Of a stretch of DNA of 64,000 bases, positions 41,574 to 50,342 are shown piece by piece (the first letter of the stretch is position 1; every line of letters begins with the position of its first letter). Origin of the DNA: Planctomycetota bacterium (GTDB lineage: Bacteria; Planctomycetota; UBA8742; UBA2392); NCBI GenBank assembly GCA_020848275.1, contig JADLAK010000035.1, forward strand, positions 1-64,000. The letters run 5' to 3'. The notes below the pieces were generated by a model. That model made no database searches, was not told where the DNA came from, and saw only the letters and a program-made list of their open reading frames with translations. A program made the position numbers and the translations under genes.

Positions 41574-42881
41574 ATGATCAAACGCCTGCTCGCAATCGTC
41601 GCCGCGTTGACACTTGCCCTGTTGGCGCTGGCGGGTGCGCCATCGAGCCATGCCCAGGGCAGTTTCGAACGCGCACTGCGCGGCCTCGATGTCCGCGGCG
41701 CGGTGCTCAACCGCATCGGCGACTACGCGTGGCTTGAGCGCGACGGCATCGCGATCAAGCTGGTTGCGGCGCCGGGGCCTCGCAAAGGCGGCCACTGGCT
41801 GATTGCCGGCGAAGTGATGATTGGCCGCCCGTCGATTGGCCTGTATCGCCTTGCCACGGATGCAACGACGCTTCGCGACAATCTCGCGGCCAAAGGGGCC
41901 GTGTTCGGGGCGGCGTCGGCTTTCACGTTTCGCGACCGCGCGCAAGTTGCCGTCAACGGGCAATCAACGCCCTTTGCGGTGGCCAACGGCGCGCCGGGAC
42001 TGCTCAGCGCCTTCGGCATCGGCGCGTTTAACTACGCGCTTGTCCAGACCGCCACCAGCGCCAGCACTGACCTGGTCGCGCGCCGGCAGGATCTGCTGGG
42101 CGACATGTACGTCCTTCCCGGCATGAAGGCCGGCTCGATCGCGCCGCTGTTTGACGACGGGCGCTACGCCGGGCGCCTCGACGAGTTCGAGCGCGACGGT
42201 GAAGCGTTTGTGAAGCGCAATGTGCGCGGCCGCATGCTGCTGCAAACGTTCGTTCTCAATCGCGGCAACATGGACGACATTGCGGTGCTGCAACGCGAAC
42301 TCGAGGACCGCTTCAAGAAGCAGGAAATCCGGCGCACGCTGGGCAACCGCGTGACGGTCGCCGAGCAGGAAGGTTTTGTCGGCGAATATTTCCACGCGCA
42401 GGGCGGCGACATGCTGCGCGTCATCTATGCGCCGATTGCCGACGGTTACGTGATCGTCGTCGTTAGCGGCCCCGACGCGACGCGCGACGACCTCAAGGCC
42501 GAGGCCGACGCGTTTGCCGCCTCGGTTGTTCAACTTCCGCTTCCGCCCGCGCCGGAGCACATGCTCCCGCTCGCGTCCGCACGCACGGTACGGCTCGTGG
42601 CGTGGCAGGATGGCGCAAAGCTGATGTGGGGCGTGAGTTTTGACGACAACGCGGGCCGGCAAGTGCTTTGGCGTGAGCCCGGCACGCGCTGGGATGCCAA
42701 ATTGACCCTCGAAGGAGCCGCCCCTGACACCAAGGCAGGCCAGGCGAACTCCAGCCGAGAGCTGAACCCGCTGGTTGACGCCGAATACCGCGCGTTTCGC
42801 GTGCCCGCCGAGGGCCGGATTGCCGGGAAGCTCGAATTCAACCTGGGCGGCCTGCGCGCGACCCTCGAACTAACGCCGTAA
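41574..42881 (+). CDS. Secreted hypothetical protein
   Basis: Starts at ATG 41574 with a signal peptide MIKRLLAIVAALTLALLALA, cleaved near SHAQG. The longer open frame crosses the tRNA gene and is rejected. The protein is 435 aa. The mature part mixes strands and helices: a first domain of about 150 aa (GDYAWLERDGIAIKLVAAPG), a helical stretch with QRELEDRFKKQEIRR, and a region with DMLRVIYAPIADGYVIVVVS. The C-terminal beta domain ends FNLGGLRATLELTP. I do not recognise it. It lies immediately after the tRNA and upstream of a MITE-like element. Confidence 0.75.
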   Translation: MIKRLLAIVAALTLALLALAGAPSSHAQGSFERALRGLDVRGAVLNRIGDYAWLERDGIAIKLVAAPGPRKGGHWLIAGEVMIGRPSIGLYRLATDATTLRDNLAAKGAVFGAASAFTFRDRAQVAVNGQSTPFAVANGAPGLLSAFGIGAFNYALVQTATSASTDLVARRQDLLGDMYVLPGMKAGSIAPLFDDGRYAGRLDEFERDGEAFVKRNVRGRMLLQTFVLNRGNMDDIAVLQRELEDRFKKQEIRRTLGNRVTVAEQEGFVGEYFHAQGGDMLRVIYAPIADGYVIVVVSGPDATRDDLKAEADAFAASVVQLPLPPAPEHMLPLASARTVRLVAWQDGAKLMWGVSFDDNAGRQVLWREPGTRWDAKLTLEGAAPDTKAGQANSSRELNPLVDAEYRAFRVPAEGRIAGKLEFNLGGLRATLELTP

Positions 42882-42926
42882 ACCCCGGTTTGGCATGGTT
42901 TGCGCACCTCTCTGCGCGTTTAATAG

Positions 42927-43077
42927 CTAAGCGGTCCTACATATATTCTGAGCAGTTGTGGGTCGGACATTCTTGTCCGACCGACCGGCGTAGCCGGTCG
43001 AATTGTGGCTCGCAAAGCTCGCCACCGCGGACAGGAATGTCCGCGCCACCTAAAGGGAATTATTTAGGACCGCTTAG
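42927..43077. mobile_element. 151-bp MITE-like element, CTAAGCGGTCCT family, complete copy
   Basis: Perfect 13-bp terminal inverted repeats CTAAGCGGTCCTA (42927-42939) and TAGGACCGCTTAG (43065-43077). The interior has GTCGGACATTCTTGTCCGAC, GACCGGCGTAGCCGGTC and GCGGACAGGAATGTCCGCGC hairpins. It is non-coding. A truncated copy lies at 29091-29169. Confidence 0.78.
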
Positions 43078-43116
43078 TTGCAAACGACTGAAATTCCGCG
43101 AGCCGGAATTGGAAGA

Positions 43117-43148
43117 ATGTGGCACGGGCGCCCTCGCCCGTGCCACAT
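43117..43148. repeat. GTGGCACGGGCG perfect hairpin
   Basis: 14-bp arms ATGTGGCACGGGCG and CGCCCGTGCCACAT around CCCT, 15 bp upstream of the kinase start at 43164. It may affect translation. Same family as 40566-40647 and 45451-45538. Confidence 0.7.
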
Positions 43149-43163
43149 TGGGGATGTCGGCGA

Positions 43164-45440
43164 ATGCAGAATGTGAAGACAGCGCCCGCTGATCTCGACA
43201 GCCACGCCGCAACCCATGCGGCGGCGGGGCGCGTTCACGAACCCGAAATTCTTCCCCGCGGCCACGAGCAATACCTGCCGCAGCACAGCCGCAAACCGCA
43301 GGGCAAACCGGCGCTGACGCTCGGCAACATCGTGCACTTCGTCGTCGGCGTGGTCTTTCTTTGGCCGCTGCTGGTTTTTGTGGGAATCGTCAGCAGCATC
43401 GGCCACCTTGTCACGTTTATTCGCAGCACCTGTGAGGCGGTGCTCAGCACCGGGTTCTGGTTCGGGTTGCTGGTCAAGGAACGCTGCGTCGGCCTGGTGT
43501 GCCACAAGGACGACACGAAGATGCTGCAGCTCAAGGGCGGCCGGCGCGCGTTCTGGCACGAAGCCTCGCGCGACTGGTCCAACGCAGGCAAGGCGCTGGT
43601 CGGCATCGGCCGGCGCTTCAGCGGCGCGTTCGGCCTGGGCGGCCTGTTTGCGGCCTTTGAACAACGCATCGCGCGCGCGACCGCGAACTGGCAGCGCTAT
43701 GTCGTGGCGACCGCGCCCGTGGGCGCGACTCCCGGCGACTTCCCCGAAAATTACGTGATCGTCGACCAGTTGCCTCCGGGCGGAAGTTCGGCGCGGCTGT
43801 TTGTCGTGCGCAAGCGCGACGACAAAGGCGGCATCGACGAAAGCGGCCCGCTGTTCGTGCTTAAATATTTCGACCTGCTGCAGGGCGGCAACCTCGAAAG
43901 CGTCGTGCGCGAAAGCCAGGCGGCGGAACTCGCCAAGAAGCTCGGTTTGATAATCGAGAGCAACCTTGGCACGCGCGCGTTCTGGTACGTCATGCCCTAC
44001 TACCAGGGCCAGACGCTGACGCGCGCGACGCTCGACGGCGTGAAGGAAGCGCGCAAGCAGGGCGCGCGCGCGGTGTTCGACCAGCAGAAGTTGTCGCTGG
44101 GCTGGCTGCACCAGGTGCTGCAGATCATCGCGCAATACCACGAGGCCGGCGTCTTCCACAAGGACATCAAGCCGGACAATCTCATCGTGAACGGCGAGCG
44201 AATTTACCTCGTCGACATCGGCCTGATGACGCCGCTGGCCTCGATGCACCAGCTCACCACCCACGGCACCGAATATTTCCGCGACCCGGAAATGGTCAAG
44301 CTCGCGCTCGAGGGCCGCGAAGTGCGGCAGGTCAACGCCAGTAAGTTCGATATTTATTCGATCGGCGCGGTGCTGTATTTCGCCATCGAAGGCGAGTTCC
44401 CGACCTCGGGCCCGCTCTCGCGCTTTTCGCCCGACGTGCCGCTTGCCGTGCAGTGGGTGGCCAACCGCGCGATGGCGGGCATGAACCAGCGCTACGAAAC
44501 CGCGCGACAGATGCTGACCGACGTCGACTATCTGTGCTGGGCCGCCGCGCAGGGCATGCTGGAACAAGTCAAGCCCGCGGACCTGCCGAGCTTCCGCGGC
44601 ATGCCCGTGCCGCAGCACCTGATGCCGCCCGCGCAGACCGGCGGCTACGGCGCCACGCGCCACTTTTCGCAGGGCGGTTACGGAGCCTGGTACATGGCGC
44701 CGGCCTTTAGACCGCAGTTGCGCAACCGCGGCTGGCGCTGGGCCGCCATTGCCGGCGGCGTGCTCGCGGGTACGGTTTGCCTCGGCGGGGCCGGCGCGGC
44801 GACGGCCGTTATCATCACCAACGCCAACGCGCAGCGCGGCAACCAGGCGGCGCTGAAGCAGCAAAGCCTCGCCTCGCACCTTGATGGCAAACACCCGGAA
44901 CTCGCGCCGCTGTACGACCAGATCGAACGCGTGCTGCGCGAGCGCGGCGTCAGCCGCGAAGAAAACAAGCGCACCAACATCGAATCGCGCGCCAACCTCG
45001 TGCCCAGCCTGGTGGCTCAAACGCAAAAACGCGCGGCCATGGACGTGCGCCGCCTCAAGGGCGTCAACATTTCAATGGGCAAGCCTGTGCCCCTGCCGCC
45101 GCCCGGGGTGATTTTCCTCGCCGCAGACCCTGACAGCGCCGACGCGGAACTTGCGGCGGGCATTGAGCGCGAGTTCAACATCGAGGCTGCACGGACCTTC
45201 AAGGGCGAAGTAACGATTCTCAGCGCCGCCGAACGCGAAGATCTTTCGCGGCTGGTCGGCGGCATCAGCGACCTTCAGGCCATGCACCGCGAAATGGCCG
45301 CGCGCTTTGCCATGCAGGGTAAGGCCCCGCCGCTGGTGGTGCTGGTGGCCATTGAACGCGGCGCCGTCAACGAAGCGCACCTGCGCACGATCACGCCGGG
45401 CTACGAGTGGCGCGACGTGATTCCCTTCAACAACGGGTGA
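43164..45440 (+). CDS. Membrane Ser/Thr protein kinase (Hanks type)
   Basis: About 758 aa from ATG 43164; the upstream start at 43119 lies in a hairpin repeat. An N-terminal hydrophobic hairpin (IVHFVVGVVFLWPLLVFVGI and following) is followed by a kinase domain of about 205-480. ATP lysine candidate is K234 (FVLKYFDL), the catalytic loop is FHKDIKPDNLIV with D334, and the metal motif is DIG instead of DFG (YLVDIGLMTP). The activation segment ends GTEYFRDPEM. A second membrane helix (WAAIAGGVLAGTVCLGGAGA) precedes a C-terminal domain of about 210 residues that is probably extracytoplasmic. Substrates are unknown. Confidence 0.85.
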   Translation: MQNVKTAPADLDSHAATHAAAGRVHEPEILPRGHEQYLPQHSRKPQGKPALTLGNIVHFVVGVVFLWPLLVFVGIVSSIGHLVTFIRSTCEAVLSTGFWFGLLVKERCVGLVCHKDDTKMLQLKGGRRAFWHEASRDWSNAGKALVGIGRRFSGAFGLGGLFAAFEQRIARATANWQRYVVATAPVGATPGDFPENYVIVDQLPPGGSSARLFVVRKRDDKGGIDESGPLFVLKYFDLLQGGNLESVVRESQAAELAKKLGLIIESNLGTRAFWYVMPYYQGQTLTRATLDGVKEARKQGARAVFDQQKLSLGWLHQVLQIIAQYHEAGVFHKDIKPDNLIVNGERIYLVDIGLMTPLASMHQLTTHGTEYFRDPEMVKLALEGREVRQVNASKFDIYSIGAVLYFAIEGEFPTSGPLSRFSPDVPLAVQWVANRAMAGMNQRYETARQMLTDVDYLCWAAAQGMLEQVKPADLPSFRGMPVPQHLMPPAQTGGYGATRHFSQGGYGAWYMAPAFRPQLRNRGWRWAAIAGGVLAGTVCLGGAGAATAVIITNANAQRGNQAALKQQSLASHLDGKHPELAPLYDQIERVLRERGVSREENKRTNIESRANLVPSLVAQTQKRAAMDVRRLKGVNISMGKPVPLPPPGVIFLAADPDSADAELAAGIEREFNIEAARTFKGEVTILSAAEREDLSRLVGGISDLQAMHREMAARFAMQGKAPPLVVLVAIERGAVNEAHLRTITPGYEWRDVIPFNNG

Positions 45441-45450
45441 GGCCCCTGTT

Positions 45451-45538
45451 GTGGCATGGGTGCCCCGCCCGAGCGCGGAATCTAACCGAGTTTCGATGTG
45501 GGAAGATGGGACGGTATGGGCGAGGGCGCTCATGCCAC
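45451..45538. repeat. GTGGCATG inverted-repeat element
   Basis: GTGGCATG (45451-45458) and CATGCCAC (45531-45538) bound a segment with GGGTGCCCCGCCC and GGGCGAGGGCGC, directly after the kinase stop. Confidence 0.6.
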
Positions 45539-46190
45539 GGTGTCGTTTCCCGAACTACTTTTCCGACATTAGCTGTTATTAGCTAGTGCACAACCTGTTG
45601 TAGGTTGTGGATTACTTGCAAGCCTGCAAGGCTCCGTCACACGTTGGCTTGTGGTCAGGCTTTAACCAATACAGCCTGTAGACATACCACAAGATTGGTC
45701 TGGCAGGATGCCGACAATTCTGACAGGCCTCGGTGGAAGGATTCTGCGCTAAAGTGGATTGTGTGAATAAGTTCCGACATACCGCGACTTGTGCAGTCGC
45801 CATAAAAATCCACCATATTCAGTGCTTAATCCTTGCTTTTAGTCTCCCATAAGGTATATCCGTTGAAGCTTCAAAAAGAACCCATCAACCTTGACATAAG
45901 AATCCAAATCCCGCCGGAAAACACTCCCGGCGGGTCAATAGTCTTCGCATCACATACCACGGGTAGTGTGCAGTTTTTGCAACTTCGGAGTCGTTTCAGG
46001 TCTTCCGACAATCCAGGCAGTCCATCGCGTAGCGGCCGCGCGGCCGCCTAAAACTCTTTATTCGGCATTCCGGCAAGTACCGGACGGGGAAACTTACACT
46101 ATGGAAGCAAGAGGACGGGAGTTGGCGGCGAGTGGAACCCGCCGCAAGAATCAGACAGATCGCAGCAAACGTGAAGGAGAAAACGGGGCC
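45539..46190. other. Long, AT-richer leader region upstream of nrdJ
   Basis: About 650 bp without a credible gene; small frames here do not look coding. Visible structures are CACAACCT-gttgt-AGGTTGTG (45589-45609), CCCGCCGG-aaaacact-CCCGGCGGG (about 45911-45936) and a GCGGCCGC double palindrome (about 46031-46046). I searched by eye for a cobalamin-riboswitch B12 box and for NrdR boxes and did not find convincing ones. The frame of nrdJ remains open back to 45966. Confidence 0.5.
45833..45860 (+). promoter_or_regulatory. Possible sigma-70-type promoter for nrdJ
   Basis: TTGCTT (45833-45838), a 16-bp spacer, and TATATC (45855-45860), followed by a long leader to ATG 46191. An isolated TTGACA at 45891 lacks a partner -10. 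Confidence 0.3.
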
Positions 46191-49100
46191 ATGGGCAGCG
46201 CAACAAATAGCAAAACCTGCCCAAGCGGCGTAACCATCAAGCGCCTGTTCACCAAGGACGGCGTTGATGTCCTGAACAGCGTCAAATATGCGCGCCGCTC
46301 GTGCAAAATTGGCAATCCCGACGGCTCGACTGTGTTCAGCATGGACGGCGCGGAAATTCCCGCCGACTGGAGCCAGCTTGCGACCGACATCATGGTGAGC
46401 AAGTACTTCCGCAAGGCGCAGGTCCCGCAATTCGCCGAAGGCGTCGACCCGATCAAGGGCGAGCCGCTTAAAGATGAAGACGGCAAGCCCGTGCTCGGTC
46501 CTGAGCGCAGCGTTAAGCAAGTCGTGCACCGCCTCGTCGGTTGCTGGCGTCACTGGGGCGAGCGCTACGGCTACTTCCGCACGCAACAGGACGCGCAGGT
46601 GTTCTACGACGAACTCGCGCACATGATGCTGCACCAGATGTGCGCGCCCAACAGCCCGCAGTGGTTCAACACCGGCCTCAACTGGGCTTACGGCCTGACC
46701 GGCCCGAGCCAGGGCCACTACTACGTCGAGCCCGATGCCGGCGTCATGGTCAAGTCGACCGACTCCTACACCCGCCCGCAGCCGCACGCCTGTTTCATCC
46801 AGAGCGTCAAAGACGACTTGGTCGGCCCCGGCGGCATCATGGACCTCTGGACGCGTGAAGCGCGCCTCTTCAAGTATGGCAGCGGCACCGGCACCAATTT
46901 CTCCAACCTGCGCGGCGAGGGCGAAGCCCTCTCGGGCGGCGGCGCAAGCAGCGGCCTGATGAGCTTTTTGCGCGTGGGCGACCGCGCCGCGGGCGCCATC
47001 AAGAGCGGCGGCACCACGCGCCGTGCGGCGAAGATGGTCTGCCTCGACCTCGACCACCCGGACATCGAAAAGTTCGTCAACTGGAAGGTGCAGGAAGAGA
47101 AGAAGGTCGCGGCGCTCATCAAGGCCGGCTACGAAAGCGATTTCAACGGCGAGGCCTACGCCACCGTCAGCGGCCAGAACAGCAACAACAGCGTACGCGT
47201 GCCCGCGGAATTCATCGACGCGGTGAAGAAGGACGGCGACTGGCACCTGCGCTGGCGCACGGACAAGAACCACATCTCCAAGACGCTCAAGGCGCGCAAG
47301 TTGTGGGACGAAATCGCGTTTGCCGCCTGGGCCTGCGCCGACCCGGGCGTGCAGTACGACACGATCATCAATGATTGGAACACCAGCGCGGAAAGCGGCC
47401 GCATCAACGCAAGCAACCCGTGCAGCGAGTACATGTTCCTCGACGACACCGCCTGCAACCTGGCGTCACTGAATTTGACGACTTTCTACGATGCGGAGAA
47501 GAGCACTTACAACGTCGGCGCGATTAAACATGCGACGCGGCTGTGGACCATCGTGCTGGAAATTTCCGTGCTGATGGCCCAGTACCCCAGCGCGGAAATC
47601 GCCCAGGGCTCATACGACTTCCGTACTCTCGGCCTTGGCTACGCCAACATGGGCACCTGCCTGATGCTCGGCGGCATTCCCTACGACTCGCGCGAAGCGA
47701 CCGCCGTTTGCGGAGCATTGACCGCGATTATGACCGGCGAAAGCTACGCGGCCTCGGCGGAACTCGCCGCGGGCCACGGGCCCTTCCCGAAGTACAAGGA
47801 AAACGCCAAGCACATGCTGCGCGTGATCCGCAATCATCGGCGCGCGGCCTACAACGCCAAGCCCGAGGAATACGAAGGCCTGAGCGTGACGCCCGTCGGC
47901 ATCGACCCGGAATATTGCCCGCAGGACCTGCTTGAGGCGGCCCGCGAAACCTGGGACCGCGCGCTTGAAGGCGGCAAGAAGTACGGCTACCGCAACGCGC
48001 AAACGACCGTGATCGCGCCCACGGGCACCATCGGCCTGCTGATGGACTGCGACACCACGGGCATTGAACCCGATTTCGCGCTGGTGAAATTCAAGAAGCT
48101 CGCCGGCGGCGGTTATTTCAAGATCGTCAATCAATCGGTTGAGCCGGCTCTTAGACATCTCGGATACGACGCCAAGCAGCGCAAGGCGATCATCGAGCAC
48201 ATCGTGGGCACGCTGACGCTCAAGGGCGCGCCGCACGTCAACGACACGGCGCTCAAGCACAAGGGGCTCACCGATGCGGACCTTTCGCGCATCGAGCACT
48301 CGCTGCAAAGCGCGCTGGAACTGAAATACGCCTTCAACAATTATGTTCTCGGAGAGGAAACCCTCAAGCGCCTGGGAATTAAACCTGAGCAATACAACGC
48401 ACCGGACTTCAACCTGCTCAAGGCGCTGGGATTCACCTCGCAGCAGATTGAACAAGCCAACGACGTGATTTGCGGCGGCCAGACCATCGAAGGCGCCCCG
48501 GGCCTCAAACCGGAGCACCTGCCGGTGTTCGACTGCGCCAACCGTTGCGGCAAGCACGGCAAGCGTTTCATCCACCACATGGGCCACATCAAGATGATGG
48601 CGGCGGCGCAGCCGTTTATCTCGGGCGCGATTTCCAAGACCATCAACATGCCCAACGAAGTGAACATCGAGGACGTCAAGGAGGCCTACATCAAGGCCTA
48701 CGACCTCGGCCTCAAGGCGGTCGCGCTGTATCGCGACGGCTGCAAGCTCAGCCAGCCGTTGAATTCCAAGGCCAAGGACGAGAAGAAAGAAGAGAAGGAA
48801 GAAAAAGCCGAGGCGCCGGTCGAAGTGAAGGCCGAAGTCGTGCACCCGACGCTCGGCAAGATCGAGGCAGGATTGCACCGCAAGCCGCTTCCCAAGCGGC
48901 GTCACGGCCTGACGTTCGAGCTCAAGATCGGCGGACAGAAGCTGTATGTGCGCACCGGTGAATACGAAGACGGCTCGCTGGGTGAAATCTTCCTCGACAT
49001 GAGCAAAGAAGGCGCGACGCTGCGTTCGATCCTCAACTGCTTCGCGATCGCGGTCAGCAAGGGCCTGCAGTACGGCGTGCCGCTGGAGGAATTCGTCAAC

Positions 49101-49739
49101 ACCTTCACCTTCACGCGCTTTGAGCCCCAGGGCATCGTGCAGGGCCACGACAACATCAAGACGGCCACCAGCGTCATTGACCTCGTGTTCCGCTCGCTGG
49201 GCTTTGAGTACCTCCAGCGCACGGATTTCCTGCACGTGCAGCCGACCACGCCGCTTGAGCCCAGGGGCCCCGAGCTTCTGGCCGCAAAAAGCGACAGCGG
49301 CGACCTTGGTTATGCGGGAGAAGCGCCTGTGGCGGACACGGCACGCCCTACGGCAGCGGCGGCGCAAACTGATTCCGCGCCCGCCGCAGCAGTCCCGCGC
49401 CACGATCGCACCGTCACGACGCGCATTGACCTCGAGGCGCTCAAACGCGGCGAGGGGCCGGTCAAGGATGAGCCCGCCACGGGCAAGTTCAAGACAGCCG
49501 AGGTGCGGGCGGAAGTAATCAAACCGGCCGCGAATTGCGAACCGGCGCCCAAACGCGCACAGGACAAGTTCAAGGCGGCGGCGCGCACGCAAAAACCCGT
49601 CGTAAAAAGCGCGCTCGACGAGCACCTGGAATCACTGATGGGCGATGCGCCGATCTGCGACGGTTGCGGCCACATCACCGTTCGCAACGGCGCCTGCTAC
49701 AAGTGCCTCAACTGCGGCAATTCGATGGGCTGCTCGTAA
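46191..49739 (+). CDS. nrdJ: Class II (adenosylcobalamin-dependent) ribonucleoside reductase
   Basis: A 1182-aa vitamin B12-dependent reductase making deoxyribonucleotides. ATG 46191 is chosen with AAGGAG at 46174-46179; upstream codons in frame look non-coding. The N-terminal NrdJ core includes AHMMLHQMCAPNSPQWFNTG and PHACFIQSVKDDL with a redox-type Cys. GSGTGTNFSNLRGEGE is followed by the active-site NPCSE (N-x-C-x-E), TACNLASLNL and VIAPTGTIGLLMDCDTTGIE. The C-terminal TSCPD-type domain is present (GEIFLDMSKEGATLRSILNC). An A/P-rich linker then leads to a zinc ribbon at the end (CDGCGHITVRNGACYKCLNC, then GNSMGCS). It works under any oxygen tension. MeaB, another B12-related protein, lies just downstream on the other strand. 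Confidence 0.95.
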   Translation: MGSATNSKTCPSGVTIKRLFTKDGVDVLNSVKYARRSCKIGNPDGSTVFSMDGAEIPADWSQLATDIMVSKYFRKAQVPQFAEGVDPIKGEPLKDEDGKPVLGPERSVKQVVHRLVGCWRHWGERYGYFRTQQDAQVFYDELAHMMLHQMCAPNSPQWFNTGLNWAYGLTGPSQGHYYVEPDAGVMVKSTDSYTRPQPHACFIQSVKDDLVGPGGIMDLWTREARLFKYGSGTGTNFSNLRGEGEALSGGGASSGLMSFLRVGDRAAGAIKSGGTTRRAAKMVCLDLDHPDIEKFVNWKVQEEKKVAALIKAGYESDFNGEAYATVSGQNSNNSVRVPAEFIDAVKKDGDWHLRWRTDKNHISKTLKARKLWDEIAFAAWACADPGVQYDTIINDWNTSAESGRINASNPCSEYMFLDDTACNLASLNLTTFYDAEKSTYNVGAIKHATRLWTIVLEISVLMAQYPSAEIAQGSYDFRTLGLGYANMGTCLMLGGIPYDSREATAVCGALTAIMTGESYAASAELAAGHGPFPKYKENAKHMLRVIRNHRRAAYNAKPEEYEGLSVTPVGIDPEYCPQDLLEAARETWDRALEGGKKYGYRNAQTTVIAPTGTIGLLMDCDTTGIEPDFALVKFKKLAGGGYFKIVNQSVEPALRHLGYDAKQRKAIIEHIVGTLTLKGAPHVNDTALKHKGLTDADLSRIEHSLQSALELKYAFNNYVLGEETLKRLGIKPEQYNAPDFNLLKALGFTSQQIEQANDVICGGQTIEGAPGLKPEHLPVFDCANRCGKHGKRFIHHMGHIKMMAAAQPFISGAISKTINMPNEVNIEDVKEAYIKAYDLGLKAVALYRDGCKLSQPLNSKAKDEKKEEKEEKAEAPVEVKAEVVHPTLGKIEAGLHRKPLPKRRHGLTFELKIGGQKLYVRTGEYEDGSLGEIFLDMSKEGATLRSILNCFAIAVSKGLQYGVPLEEFVNTFTFTRFEPQGIVQGHDNIKTATSVIDLVFRSLGFEYLQRTDFLHVQPTTPLEPRGPELLAAKSDSGDLGYAGEAPVADTARPTAAAAQTDSAPAAAVPRHDRTVTTRIDLEALKRGEGPVKDEPATGKFKTAEVRAEVIKPAANCEPAPKRAQDKFKAAARTQKPVVKSALDEHLESLMGDAPICDGCGHITVRNGACYKCLNCGNSMGCS

Positions 49740-49812
49740 CGGGCTGGGTATTTACGAGCGCCAGCGGGGCGGCCATCAGGCCGCCCCGCTTTATTAGCGC
49801 GGCGATCTCAGT

Positions 49813-49899
49813 GAACCAGAGCCCATCGCGTCAGCGATGGGATATAGTCATTATCGAACGTTCATGATTGCATCCCGCCGCTGACGCAGCGGGCTCTGG
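49813..49899. repeat. AGAGCCC-family hairpin element
   Basis: GAACCAGAGCCC (49813-49824) and GGGCTCTGG (49891-49899), with CCATCGCGTCAGCGATGG and CCGCCGCTGACGCAGCGG hairpins inside. It follows nrdJ. Confidence 0.72.
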
Positions 49900-49917
49900 C
49901 TTTCAATAAAAGTAAAA

Positions 49918-49940
49918 GCCCGACTCAAGGTGAGTCGGGC
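49918..49940. terminator. Stem-loop, possible terminator
   Basis: GCCCGACTC-aaggt-GAGTCGGGC with an A-run before and no clear T-run after. It would work better as a terminator on the minus strand. 49941-50144 contains nothing I recognise. Confidence 0.5.
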
Positions 49941-50144
49941 CCTTACTTCGTAGGACGGGCGCATTGGGGGGCCGCCAATCCTGTATTGATGTTGATGCGC
50001 GTTGCGCGCGTAAGAGACGGACACCTCAGAAGAAGCATCGCGTGGTGAAGGGGATGGTTCCTGCTCCCAATCCATCTCCTTCACTATCTTAAACGTACAG
50101 CGCGAAGATTCGTTCCGACAATTCGCAAGAAATAAAACAGAAGA

Positions 50145-50338
50145 AGGTTCAGGTCGAGGTCCGGTAGTGGGTCAGTTTGATTGATGCAGGCTTCCAGCCT
50201 GCGGGTAGCGCGGCCATCTTGGCCGCATTCGTCGCAGGCCTTTGGCCCGCAACTGCGGGCGAGACGCCCGCGCTACGAAAGGCATTCGGCCAAACTGACC
50301 CACGACCCAAGGTCCAGAGTGCTTCTGAACCTGAACCT
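50145..50338. repeat. Nested inverted-repeat elements downstream of meaB
   Basis: The outer element has ends AGGTTCAGGT (50145-50154) and ACCTGAACCT (50329-50338). Within it lies an element with perfect 12-bp ends GTGGGTCAGTTT (50167-50178) and AAACTGACCCAC (50292-50303), the family seen at 15470. An uninterrupted short copy of the outer element is at 51323-51377. Confidence 0.75.
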
Positions 50339-50342
50339 GTCC

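Noticed and set aside
43119..43146. TGGCACGGGCG as a sigma-54 -24 element
   Set aside because: It is part of a perfect hairpin repeat found elsewhere and lacks a TTGC at the -12 position.
43074..45026. 650-aa minus-strand reading frame opposite the kinase
   Set aside because: Antisense shadow; kinase motifs on the plus strand are unambiguous.
45612..45803. 63-aa minus-strand reading frame in the nrdJ leader
   Set aside because: No ribosome site, no family resemblance, and composition unlike coding DNA of this genome.
45539..46190. Cobalamin riboswitch upstream of nrdJ
   Set aside because: No recognisable B12 box or matching core helices were found by eye; it would need a covariance search to be sure.
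47610..49625. 671-aa minus-strand reading frame opposite nrdJ
   Set aside because: Antisense shadow of a highly conserved gene.
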